Positions 50,735-62,021 of a stretch of 64,000 bases of DNA are shown one piece after another; position 1 is the first letter of the stretch; each line of letters opens with the position of its first letter. Location: positions 332,658-396,657 of the forward strand of contig NZ_JAANNO010000001.1 of NCBI RefSeq assembly GCF_011250645.1. The letters run 5' to 3'. The position numbers and the translations under genes are program-made. The notes beneath the pieces are model-generated. The model made no database searches. It saw only the letters and a list, made by a program, of their open reading frames with translations, and was not told the origin of the DNA. Source of the stretch: Motilibacter aurantiacus (GTDB lineage Bacteria; Actinomycetota; Actinomycetes; Motilibacterales; Motilibacteraceae).

Positions 50735-51856
50735 TCAGCTGCGCGAGTGCGGCGCCACGGCGACCTCGACACGCTGGAACTCCTTGAGGTCGGAGTAGCC
50801 CGTCGTCGCCATCGCCCGGCGCAGCGCCCCGATGAAGTTCAGCGACCCGTCGGAGGTGCTCGACGGGCCGAGCAGGATCTCCTCGAGCGACCCGACCGTG
50901 CCGACGTGCTGGCGGCGCCCGCGCGGCAGCTCCTGGTGGGAGGCCTCCGAGCCCCAGTGCCAGCCCTGCCCGGGGGCCTCGGTCGCCCGCGCCAGGGGGC
51001 TGCCCATCATCACGGCGTCCGCGCCGCAGGCGATCGCCTTCGCCAGGTCGCCGCTGCGCCCGACCCCACCGTCGGCGATCACGTGGACGTAGCGGCCGCC
51101 CGACTCGTCCATGTAGTCCCGGCGAGCGGCGGCCACGTCGGCCACGGCGCTCGCCATGGGCACCGAGACACCGAGCACGGAGCGCGTGGTGTGGGCGGCG
51201 CCCCCGCCGAAGCCGACGAGCACGCCGGCCGCGCCCGTACGCATCAGGTGCAGCGCGGCCTGGTAGGTCGCGCAGCCGCCGACGACCACCGGCACGTCGA
51301 GCTCGTAGATGAACTGCTTGAGGTTCAGCGGCTCGGCCCGCCCGGACACGTGCTCGGCGGAGACGGTGGTCCCGCGGATCACGAAGATGTCCACGCCCGC
51401 GTCGACCACGGTCTTCCACAGCTGCTGCGTGCGCTGCGGGGAGAGCGAGGCCGCGACCGTGCTCCCGGACGCCCGCATCTGGGCGATGCGCTCGGCGACG
51501 AGGTCGGGCTTGATCGGCTCGGAGTAGATCTCCTGCATCCGCCGGTTCGCCTCGTCCTCGGGAAGCGCGGCGATCTGGTCGAACAGCGGCTGGGGGTCCG
51601 CGTAGCGCGTCCAGAGCCCCTCGAGGTCGAGCACGCCGAGGCCGCCGAGCCGGCCGACGGTGCAGGCGGTGTCCGGGGACATCACCGAGTCCATCGGGGC
51701 GGCCATCACCGGCATCTCGAAGCGGTACGCGTCGATCTGCCACGCGACCGAGACCTCTTCGGGGTCACGGGTCCGTCGGCTCGGCACGATGGCGATGTCG
51801 TCGAACGGGTAGCCGACCTTGCCGCGCTTGCCCCGCCCGATCTCGACCTCGGTCAA
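50735..51856 (-). CDS. guaB3: GuaB3-type IMP dehydrogenase paralogue
   Basis: 373-aa TIM-barrel protein of the IMPDH/GMPR family with no CBS domains. N-terminus EIGRGKRGKVGYPFDDIAIV and GGVGRSGDLAKAIACGADAVMMGSPLA identify the actinobacterial GuaB3 group (Rv3410c-like). The loop that carries the catalytic cysteine in IMPDH (GSICTTR) here reads GGGAAHTTR, with no cysteine, so classical IMPDH chemistry is not expected. It follows guaB after 40 nt on the same strand, the standard actinobacterial order. Confidence 0.95.
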   Translation of the reverse strand: MTEVEIGRGKRGKVGYPFDDIAIVPSRRTRDPEEVSVAWQIDAYRFEMPVMAAPMDSVMSPDTACTVGRLGGLGVLDLEGLWTRYADPQPLFDQIAALPEDEANRRMQEIYSEPIKPDLVAERIAQMRASGSTVAASLSPQRTQQLWKTVVDAGVDIFVIRGTTVSAEHVSGRAEPLNLKQFIYELDVPVVVGGCATYQAALHLMRTGAAGVLVGFGGGAAHTTRSVLGVSVPMASAVADVAAARRDYMDESGGRYVHVIADGGVGRSGDLAKAIACGADAVMMGSPLARATEAPGQGWHWGSEASHQELPRGRRQHVGTVGSLEEILLGPSSTSDGSLNFIGALRRAMATTGYSDLKEFQRVEVAVAPHSRS

Positions 51857-51896
51857 CAGCTGTCCTCTTCTCCGATGGCCGGCGTCGGCAGGGCCG

Positions 51897-53627
<1,731 letters not shown>

Positions 53628-53669
53628 TCAGGTCGGGCACCCCTGGGGTGCTCAACGCCTGCGGCGCGA

Positions 53670-54278
53670 CTAGTGGACGATCCCCTTGCGGAAGCCGAGC
53701 GCGACCGCGTGCGCGCGGTCCGCAGCGCCCAGCTTGCGGAAGAGCCGACGGGCGTGGGTCTTGACCGTGTCCTCGGACAGGTAGAGCTCGCGCCCGATCT
53801 CGGCGTTGCTCCGGCCGCGGCTCATCCCGTCGAGCACCTGCAGCTCGCGCTCGGTCAGGGACGGCAGGTCGGCGTCGACCGGCTTGCCGTTCACCGGGGC
53901 GCGCCGGCTCGCGGCGTCGCTGAGCGCGGAGGCGACGGTCGCGGCGACCTCCTCGCGGGAGGCGTCCTTGACCAGGTAGCCCCGGACGCCGGAGGCGACC
54001 GCGCGGGCCACGCCGTCGACGTCCTCGGCCATCGTCAGCATGATCACGCTGGCGGTCGGGTCGGTGGCCAGGATCCGGCGCGCGGCCTCGATACCGCCGA
54101 GCCCGGGCATGCGGACGTCGATGAGGACCAGGTCCGGACGCTCGCGGGACCAACGGGCGAGCGCCTCCTCGCCGGAGCCGGCGACCACCACACGCTCGAT
54201 CCCCGGCACGGACGCGACCCCGCGCCGGAGCGCCTCACGGGCCAGCGGCGAGTCGTCGCACACCATGACGGTCGGCAT
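53670..54278 (-). CDS. bldM: BldM-like response regulator
   Basis: 202 aa: receiver domain with VMVCDDSPLAREALRRGV, phospho-acceptor region DLVLIDVRMPGLGG, YLVKDAS, and a LuxR-type HTH (LTERELQVLDGMSRGRSNAE ... SEDTVKTHARRLFRKL). The sequence and its position beside guaB, with groEL and whiB nearby, match BldM of Streptomyces. There BldM is an orphan, possibly unphosphorylated, regulator of development. The acidic pocket here is intact (DD, D, K). No kinase is adjacent. The gene symbol is by synteny and similarity; morphological function in this organism is not established. Confidence 0.82.
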   Translation of the reverse strand: MPTVMVCDDSPLAREALRRGVASVPGIERVVVAGSGEEALARWSRERPDLVLIDVRMPGLGGIEAARRILATDPTASVIMLTMAEDVDGVARAVASGVRGYLVKDASREEVAATVASALSDAASRRAPVNGKPVDADLPSLTERELQVLDGMSRGRSNAEIGRELYLSEDTVKTHARRLFRKLGAADRAHAVALGFRKGIVH

Positions 54279-54300
54279 CGACGTCCCTCTCTTTCGACCG

Positions 54301-54321
54301 GCGCCCCCGCGCAGGGGGCGC
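54301..54321 (-). other. hairpin just upstream of bldM-like gene
   Basis: GCGCCCCC-GCGCA-GGGGGCGC, 8-bp stem. It lies 23 nt before the bldM-like start and 160 nt after the MerR gene stop, so it may terminate the upstream transcript or sit in the bldM leader. Confidence 0.45.
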
Positions 54322-54483
54322 GACGAGGGGCCCCATGCCCGCCGTCAAGAGAGCTTTCGGCAGATGTCACTCGTCAGTGGAGCCCTTCGGGCCCTTCGAC
54401 CTGCGAAGTCCGTCCCTCGTGCCCAGGCGCCACCGCATCCGGCCCGGCCGCGGAGGGGGCCTTCGCAGCCGGCGGGACGAGGG

Positions 54484-55566
54484 TCAGGCGCGCTGCGCGG
54501 TGACCGCGCCCAGCACGGCGTCGACCGCCGCGGACAGCGAGGTGACGACCTCGGCCCCCGGCGGGTACGCCCGGCCCACCCAGCCCGGCCCGCCCAGGAG
54601 AGTGACGCCCGCCGGGCGCTGGACGGGCAGGCCGGCCACCACCGAGGGGTCGGCGTGCGCCGGCAGCGAGGCCCAGACGAAGACCGCCGCCGGGCCGGTA
54701 CGGCGCACCGCGTCCGAGAGGGCCCGCGGGGGCATCTGACCGCCCAGCATCCGGCTGGCCACCGACCGCTCGGCCAGCGCCGCCGACAGGGCGTGCAGCG
54801 GCAGCGAGTGCAGCTCGGAGTCGCTGCAGGCCAGCAGGACCGGCCGGCCGTTGATCGGCGTGCTCACCGACTCCGGGTACGCCCGCAGCGCGCTCATGAC
54901 GACCTCGGAGAGCAGGTGCTCGACCTCGACGCCCTCACCGGTCTCCGCCCAGCGGGCCCCGATGCCGGCCAGCACCGGGGTCAGCAGCCCGTTCCAGGTC
55001 GCCACGACGCCCTTGGCCTGCAGGCTCGAGCGGATGATCTCGCGGCAGACGTGGGCGTCGAGCGCCATCGCGGCACGAGCCAGCCCGCGTGAGGCGGCAC
55101 TGCCGCCGGGAATGGCGAGCACGCGGCCGCCTCCCGGGGTGGCGCGCGAGGCGGCCGCCTCGGGCAGGCCGGGCGGCGGCGTACGAAGCCGGGTGACCTC
55201 CGCCGGCAGCCGCTCCTCGGGGCCGGCGACCGGCAGGGCCGGGGGCCCGGCCGGGACGCTTCCCGCGAGCTCGGGGACGGCGTCCTCGGACGCGCGGGCG
55301 AGCGCGATCGCGGCCGCCTCTGCCGGCGGCACGCCCTCGAGGGTGAGGCGCCGCATGAGGGTGAGCCGGGCGAGGTCGGCGGCGGTGTAGCGGCGGTGCG
55401 CACCCGCGGTGTGGGAGGACGGGCCCAGGCCGTACCTCCGGTCCCAGGTGCGCAGGGTGGCCGGCGCCACGCCCAGCCGTCGGGCGACCGCGGCCACGGT
55501 CAGGGCCGGCTCAGGGGCGTTCGCCATGCGCTGCGCCCCCTCGACGTCGCCGCTCGTCGGCCTCAT
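54484..55566 (-). CDS. MerR-family regulator with CarH-like B12-binding-type C-terminus
   Basis: 360 aa (alternative ATG at 55527). The MerR HTH is at about residues 24-90 (VAAVARRLGVAPATLRTWDRRYGLGPSSH ... AGAHRRYTAADLARL). The C-terminal half has the helical cap region with ARWAETGEGVEVEHLLSE, a match to the Wx9EH motif that contacts adenosylcobalamin in CarH photoreceptors. A Rossmann-like part follows with ACSDSELHSLPLHAL at the B12-lower-ligand position (E-x-H retained, the following G absent). It could be a light- or B12-responsive regulator, or a B12-independent relative. Neighbours are bldM-like and whiB genes. Confidence 0.82.
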   Translation of the reverse strand: MRPTSGDVEGAQRMANAPEPALTVAAVARRLGVAPATLRTWDRRYGLGPSSHTAGAHRRYTAADLARLTLMRRLTLEGVPPAEAAAIALARASEDAVPELAGSVPAGPPALPVAGPEERLPAEVTRLRTPPPGLPEAAASRATPGGGRVLAIPGGSAASRGLARAAMALDAHVCREIIRSSLQAKGVVATWNGLLTPVLAGIGARWAETGEGVEVEHLLSEVVMSALRAYPESVSTPINGRPVLLACSDSELHSLPLHALSAALAERSVASRMLGGQMPPRALSDAVRRTGPAAVFVWASLPAHADPSVVAGLPVQRPAGVTLLGGPGWVGRAYPPGAEVVTSLSAAVDAVLGAVTAQRA

Positions 55567-55701
55567 GGCCGAATCGTCCCCTGCGGGGTGGCTCTTCGCC
55601 ACCGGAGGGGGTCGCGCCGCGCGCGGGAACTTTCTGCGATCGAGGGTTGAACCACTTCTGGCGCGGTATACGACCGATACCGACGTCAGGAAGGCCCTCC
55701 C

Positions 55702-56019
55702 ATGGCCGAGCTCTCCCGGCTCCCCGGTCCGAACGCGGACCTGTGGGACTGGCAGTTGTCCGGGGCATGCCGCCGCACCGACCCCGACGTGTTCTTCCAC
55801 CCCGACGGCGAGCGCGGCCCACGTCGCCGGGCCCGCGAGCTGGCCGCGAAGACAGTCTGTGCCTCTTGCCCGGTCATCGTCCAATGTGCGAAGCACGCAC
55901 TGGCCGTCCGGGAGCCGTACGGCGTCTGGGGTGGGATGTCCGAGGACGAGCGCGAGGCGGTGTACGCCAGCGCGCGCGGGCCGGTGCCGAGCTTCCCCGA
56001 CAGCAGCGCCGTCGCCTGA
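55702..56019 (+). CDS. WhiB-family iron-sulfur regulator (WhiB3-position)
   Basis: 105 aa. Four cysteines for a [4Fe-4S] cluster: GACRR (C23), then CASC and VQC spaced as CxxCx5C (about residues 53, 56, 62), followed by the GVWGGMSEDER turn that defines the family. Its place between guaB/bldM and groEL matches whiB3 (Rv3416) of Mycobacterium, a redox-responsive regulator; identity as WhiB3 is by synteny only. Divergent from the MerR gene. Confidence 0.92.
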   Translation: MAELSRLPGPNADLWDWQLSGACRRTDPDVFFHPDGERGPRRRARELAAKTVCASCPVIVQCAKHALAVREPYGVWGGMSEDEREAVYASARGPVPSFPDSSAVA

Positions 56020-56064
56020 GTCGACGCCTGTCGCGTCGAGCCTCACGGCTGCCCCCGCAGATGC

Positions 56065-56100
56065 GGACGGCCGCCGCACCCGGGGGTGCGACGGCCGTCC
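56065..56100. terminator. bidirectional terminator between whiB and VanY-like gene
   Basis: Long inverted repeat GGACGGCCG...CGGCCGTCC with an inner GCACCC/GGGTGC stem (one mismatch), between the convergent whiB and peptidase genes. Confidence 0.75.
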
Positions 56101-56205
56101 GGTGTCCTGTCGGTGCTGTCGACGTGCTGCCAGTTCGGGGCGTGCTGCGGGTGCGGCGAGGGCTGTCGGCGCGTGTCGCCTGCCCTGTCCTGCCGCGACG
56201 GCGCC

Positions 56206-57717
56206 TCAGCCGCCGTACTCCCAGTGCCACGGCTCGGGCCGGCTGCCGGTCGCGTCCGCCCAGGCCGGGTGGTACCAGCCGTACGCCGTGGCGTTGAGCA
56301 CCAGCCACTCGTGCTGCGGCGTGCCGAAGCTCTCCACCCCGTCGCAGAGGTCCACCGCGACGCCCCAGCCGTGGTTCGACGTGCCGGGGATGGCGGCGAG
56401 CGTGGGCTTGCGGACGTACAGGTCCTCCTGCATCGCCCGGTTGCGGTAGGAGTCGGTCACGCAGATCGGCGAGCCGAACGTTGCGGCGTACGCCTTGCTC
56501 ATGGCGGTGAAGGCGGCAGCGGCGTCGGCGCGGAGCAGGTGGCCGGGCGCGCCCCAGATCGAGCAGAGCGCCGGGAGCGGGAGCTCTCCGTTGGGGTAGC
56601 CGGACACGTCCTCGCCGGTGCAGCCCACGGCGCCGGCGTCGGGCAGGACCGCCTCGCCGGCCGCGAGCGCGTTGGCGCGCTGCAGCGCGGCGGTCCGCCG
56701 CCGCTGCTCGGCGACCGAGAGCGCCTGGGACAGCTGGTCCGCGGTCCCGGTGGACAGCAGCTTGGCCTGCAGCGCGGAGACGACCGTGCGCTGCCGGGCG
56801 ACCAGCTCGTCGGCCTTCGCCTTGGCCGCCTTCTCGGCGGCAGCCGTCCTCGCCGCCGTCTGCGCGGTCTCGTCGGCCTCGGCCGCGGCGGTCTTCTCGC
56901 CCTCGATCGCGTCCTGCAGCGCCGCGAGGGAGGCGGCCTGCGCGTCGGCGAGCACGTCGATGTCGGCCGCGCCGCGCAGCAGGTCGCTCGGGTCGTCCGC
57001 GCTGAGCAGCGCCCCGAGCCCCGAGCCGTGCGTCCCCAGCGGCCCGGCGCGGTACGCGTCGGCGGCGAAGCGGTTGAGCGTCGACTGGGCGCCCTCGGCC
57101 GCCTTCTGGGCGGCGGTGAGCTTCTTGCGGGCCTCGACGTCGTCGGCGCGCGCGTCGGCGGCGGTCTTCTTGGCGGCCGCGTGCGCCTCGAGGGCGCGGC
57201 GGGCCTCCTTGATCAGCTCGGCCAGCCGCGCGGTCGCCGTCTCGAGCGAGACGGTGCCGGCGTTGACCTCGGCCGCCAGCTCGGCGGCCTCCTCCGGCGA
57301 GAGCACCGGGACGGACGGCGCGGGCGTGGGGGTCGCCCCGGGGGTAGCACCCGGGTCAGCACCCGGCACAGGACTGCCCGTGGGCGTCGCGCCCGGGGTG
57401 GCGGACGTCGCCGGCGTCGCGCCGGCGGTGGGGGTCGGCTTCGGGGCCGCGCTCGCGGTCGGCTTCGCCGTGGGGGTCGGGCTGGCGGCCTGCCCGTCAC
57501 CGACGTCGCCGAGCCCGCCGCCCGCGGTGGGGGCCGGAGCCGGTGTCGCGGCGGGCGCGGCGGCGGCGCCGGGCACGGTGAGCGTGAGCGTGGCCGCGAC
57601 CGTCGCGGCGAGGCCGACCGCGAGCGGCAGGCGCCGCCGTGGCGACTCGTCCGCTCCGTGCCGCACTCGTCGCGCTCCCGTCATCGTCGTGCCGTCCGCC
57701 GCCCGCGTGCTACGCAT
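56206..57717 (-). CDS. exported coiled-coil protein with M15 (VanY-type) D,D-carboxypeptidase domain
   Basis: 503 aa. A signal/anchor (LAVGLAATVAATLTLTVPGA, about 30-50) leads to an Ala/Pro/Thr/Gly low-complexity linker (about 55-150). A long Ala/Glu/Lys-rich coiled coil (about 155-360) follows, as in cell-wall hydrolases gated by FtsEX/RipC-type coiled coils. The C-terminal M15B domain has CVTDSYRNRAMQEDLYVR, the zinc ligands in SNHGWGVAVDL (H and D), and EPWHWEY. Predicted peptidoglycan carboxypeptidase. Start taken at the ATG at 57717. Confidence 0.9.
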   Translation of the reverse strand: MRSTRAADGTTMTGARRVRHGADESPRRRLPLAVGLAATVAATLTLTVPGAAAAPAATPAPAPTAGGGLGDVGDGQAASPTPTAKPTASAAPKPTPTAGATPATSATPGATPTGSPVPGADPGATPGATPTPAPSVPVLSPEEAAELAAEVNAGTVSLETATARLAELIKEARRALEAHAAAKKTAADARADDVEARKKLTAAQKAAEGAQSTLNRFAADAYRAGPLGTHGSGLGALLSADDPSDLLRGAADIDVLADAQAASLAALQDAIEGEKTAAAEADETAQTAARTAAAEKAAKAKADELVARQRTVVSALQAKLLSTGTADQLSQALSVAEQRRRTAALQRANALAAGEAVLPDAGAVGCTGEDVSGYPNGELPLPALCSIWGAPGHLLRADAAAAFTAMSKAYAATFGSPICVTDSYRNRAMQEDLYVRKPTLAAIPGTSNHGWGVAVDLCDGVESFGTPQHEWLVLNATAYGWYHPAWADATGSRPEPWHWEYGG

Positions 57718-57902
57718 CCGTCGAAAGCTCCCGACCGCTTCTCGTTCCACGACGCGGGACAACGCCCGCCAGGCTACCCGTGCTCCCTGGATCGACCAGC
57801 TCTTCACGGTACTGAAGCCGATTCTTCGCGTCCGCTCAGGAAGGCCTTCGCCCCCCGGCCGGCTCGCGTTCGCCCGCCGGACACCCGGCGGGGAAACGCA
57901 GG

Positions 57903-57942
57903 GCGGCCCGGGGGCGCCTCGATCGAGGCGCCCCCGGGCCGC
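57903..57942 (-). terminator. groEL terminator, perfect 40-bp palindrome
   Basis: Arms of 20 bp pair without mismatch around a central GATC, 20 bp past the groEL stop. Very stable; no U-tract. Confidence 0.85.
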
Positions 57943-57961
57943 GCCCGGTGAGGAAGGACGG

Positions 57962-60059
<2,098 letters not shown>

Positions 60060-60185
60060 GTCTGCGACCTCCCGATCGTGGAGAGACGTCCTGCACGGAA
60101 CTGCACGAACTGGTCTGTGCTCGAACGCACTGCGTTGGGGCGGGCGAGTCGGCACGCCGTCGCGGGGGTCGGGCCTCGTCGCTCG

Positions 60186-60212
60186 TTGGCACACTCACCA
60201 GGAGAGTGCCAA
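60186..60212. promoter_or_regulatory. CIRCE operator 1 (HrcA site)
   Basis: TTGGCACAC-N9-GAGTGCCAA, one mismatch between the arms. Compared with consensus TTAGCACTC-N9-GAGTGCTAA. Located just downstream of the promoter -10 box, in the transcript leader. Confidence 0.92.
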
Positions 60213-60217
60213 CACGA

Positions 60218-60247
60218 AGATTAGGAGGCTGCCTGGCACTCGGTCAA
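60218..60247 (-). promoter_or_regulatory. groES-groEL promoter
   Basis: On the minus strand: TTGACC (-35; 60242-60247), 18-bp spacer, TAATCT (-10; 60218-60223). A good match to vegetative sigma. CIRCE 2 overlaps the -35 and CIRCE 1 lies past the -10. Confidence 0.82.
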
Positions 60248-60259
60248 GGCGAGTGCCAG
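60233..60259. promoter_or_regulatory. CIRCE operator 2 (HrcA site)
   Basis: CTGGCACTC-N9-GAGTGCCAG, perfectly symmetrical 9-bp arms, 47 bp upstream of CIRCE 1 and overlapping the -35 box. Confidence 0.92.
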
Positions 60260-60305
60260 AAGTGCGCGGGAGGCGTGATCGGCGCGACGCCGGGGGTAGC
60301 TACGG

Positions 60306-60323
60306 GTGGGCCCGCCGGCCCAC
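60306..60323. promoter_or_regulatory. palindrome upstream of gntP (possible operator)
   Basis: GTGGGCC-CGCC-GGCCCAC, 31 bp before the gntP start. It shares a TGGG-N8-CCCA spacing with the palindrome before gnd. It could also be a leader hairpin. Confidence 0.4.
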
Positions 60324-60353
60324 GGTCCGACTCGGCGAACGGGAGAGCAGCCC

Positions 60354-61904
60354 ATGGTCCCAGCAGCGCTCGGCACGACGCTCGGGCAGGCGCACCTGCT
60401 CGCGGCCGAGCCCGAGGCCCAGACGTCCGCGAGCGACACCCGCCTCGTGCTGGCCGCCCTGGTCGGCATCGCGGTGATCGTGCTGCTGATCACGGTGGTG
60501 AAGCTGCACCCGTTCCTCTCGCTCACCCTGGGCTCGGGCGTGCTGGCCCTCGCGGCCGGCATCCCCTTCGCCGACACGTTCGCCAGCTTCACGGCCGGCC
60601 TCGGCTCGACCGTCTCCGGCGTCGGGGTGCTCATCGCCCTGGGGGCGATCATCGGCAAGCTGCTGACCGACAGCGGAGGCGCCGACGAGATCGTCGACAC
60701 GATCCTCGCGCGGACGTCCGCGGCCCGGCTGCCGTGGGCCATGGCGCTCATCGCGTTCGTCATCGGGATCCCGCTCTTCTTCGAGGTCGGGGTCGTCCTC
60801 ATCATCCCGGTGGTCATGCTGGTCGCCCGGCGGGCGCAGCAGTCCTTGATCCGGGTGGGGATGCCGGCCATCGCCGGGCTCTCGGTGCTGCACGGGCTCG
60901 TCCCTCCCCACCCCGGCCCGCTGATCGCGGTGGACGCCCTGGACGCGAACCTCGGCCTGACGCTGGGCCTGGGCCTGCTCGTCGCGGTGCCCACGCTGAT
61001 CGTGTCCGGGCCGTTGCTGGTGCCGGTCATGGAGCGCTGGGTGCAGCTGCCGCCTCCGCCCGCCCTGGCGACGGCGGGAGCAGCGGGCGCGCAGGCCGGC
61101 CGCCGGCGGGAGACCACGCTGGCCCGAGGCGGGCGCGGTGACGACGACCTCGTCACCCCGCGCGACATCTCCGGCGAGCGCGCCGCGGGCGCCGGCGCAG
61201 TCAGCGCCGAGGAAGCGGCCGAGCCGGCCAGCGGTCGCCGGCCCGGGTTCGGCACCACCCTGTTCACGATCCTGCTCCCGGTCGTGCTCATGCTCGGCCG
61301 CACGCTCGCCGAGTCCGTCCTCGACGAGGGCACCCGGCTGCGCACCACGCTCGAGTTCATCGGCAGCCCGCTCGTGGCCCTGCTCGCCACCGCGCTCGTG
61401 GCGCTCGTGACCCTCGGGGTGTCGGTCGGGAGCGACCGCTCGACGCTCTCGCGCGCGGTCGACTCCTCCTTCACGGGCATCGCGAGCATCCTGCTGATCG
61501 TCGGCGCCGGCGGGGGCTTCAAGCAGACCCTCGTCGACTCCGGCGTCGCCGACGTGGTGGCCAAGGCCGCCGAGGACACGTCGCTCTCGCCGCTCGTCAC
61601 CGGCTGGCTCATCGCGGTGCTCATCCGGCTCGCGACGGGCTCAGCCACCGTCGCGACGATCACGGCGGCCGGCATCGTCGCCCCGCTGGCGGCCGACCTC
61701 AGCGACACCCACGCGGCACTGCTGGCCCTCGCCGTGGGCGCCGGCTCGCTCTTCCTGTCCCACGTCAACGACGCCGGCTTCTGGCTCATCAAGGAGTACT
61801 TCGGCATGACGGTGGGCCAGACGTTCAAGACGTGGTCGTTCCTCGAGTGCGTGATCTCGACGGTGGCGCTGGTGGTCATCCTGCTGCTGAGCCTGGTGGT
61901 CTAG
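60354..61904 (+). CDS. gntP: GntP-family gluconate:H+ symporter
   Basis: 516-aa membrane protein with about 12 to 14 helices. Recognisable blocks are PFLSLTLGSGVLALAAGIPF, LGAIIGKLL, GIPLFFEVGVVLIIPVV, and GLSVLHGLVPPHPGP, the GntP signature. It ends with LFLSHVNDAGFWLIKEYFGM. A cytosolic loop of about 90 residues (about 230-315) rich in Arg, Ala and Gly is longer than in E. coli GntP. First gene of a gluconate operon with gnd and gluconokinase. The ATG at 60354 has GGGAGAGCAG before it. Confidence 0.93.
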   Translation: MVPAALGTTLGQAHLLAAEPEAQTSASDTRLVLAALVGIAVIVLLITVVKLHPFLSLTLGSGVLALAAGIPFADTFASFTAGLGSTVSGVGVLIALGAIIGKLLTDSGGADEIVDTILARTSAARLPWAMALIAFVIGIPLFFEVGVVLIIPVVMLVARRAQQSLIRVGMPAIAGLSVLHGLVPPHPGPLIAVDALDANLGLTLGLGLLVAVPTLIVSGPLLVPVMERWVQLPPPPALATAGAAGAQAGRRRETTLARGGRGDDDLVTPRDISGERAAGAGAVSAEEAAEPASGRRPGFGTTLFTILLPVVLMLGRTLAESVLDEGTRLRTTLEFIGSPLVALLATALVALVTLGVSVGSDRSTLSRAVDSSFTGIASILLIVGAGGGFKQTLVDSGVADVVAKAAEDTSLSPLVTGWLIAVLIRLATGSATVATITAAGIVAPLAADLSDTHAALLALAVGAGSLFLSHVNDAGFWLIKEYFGMTVGQTFKTWSFLECVISTVALVVILLLSLVV

Positions 61905-61919
61905 CGCCGACGAATTCGA

Positions 61920-61935
61920 TGGGACACCTATCCCA
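61920..61935. promoter_or_regulatory. palindrome between gntP and gnd (possible gluconate operator)
   Basis: TGGGA-CACCTA-TCCCA, perfect 5-bp arms, flanked by GAATT/AATTC. The 117-bp gntP-gnd gap is AT-rich around it. It may bind a GntR-type regulator; none is encoded nearby. Confidence 0.5.
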
Positions 61936-62021
61936 ATTCACCCGCGCTGTGGTGTGATCTTGTCGCGACGCGCGCGACGCCGTCGCCACCCGTGCACCAT
62001 CCACCGTCGAATGGAGCCTTC

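Noticed and set aside
50722-50740. GATCGTGCAG similar to the dispersed repeat
   Set aside because: Only the first 10 bases match; the TGGCGAG core is absent and it adjoins the guaB3 stop codon. Chance similarity.
57300-57560. Repetitive GC-rich sequence that could be taken for a repeat array
   Set aside because: It encodes the Ala/Pro/Thr linker of the VanY-like protein; the periodicity is codon-level, not a CRISPR or tandem DNA array.
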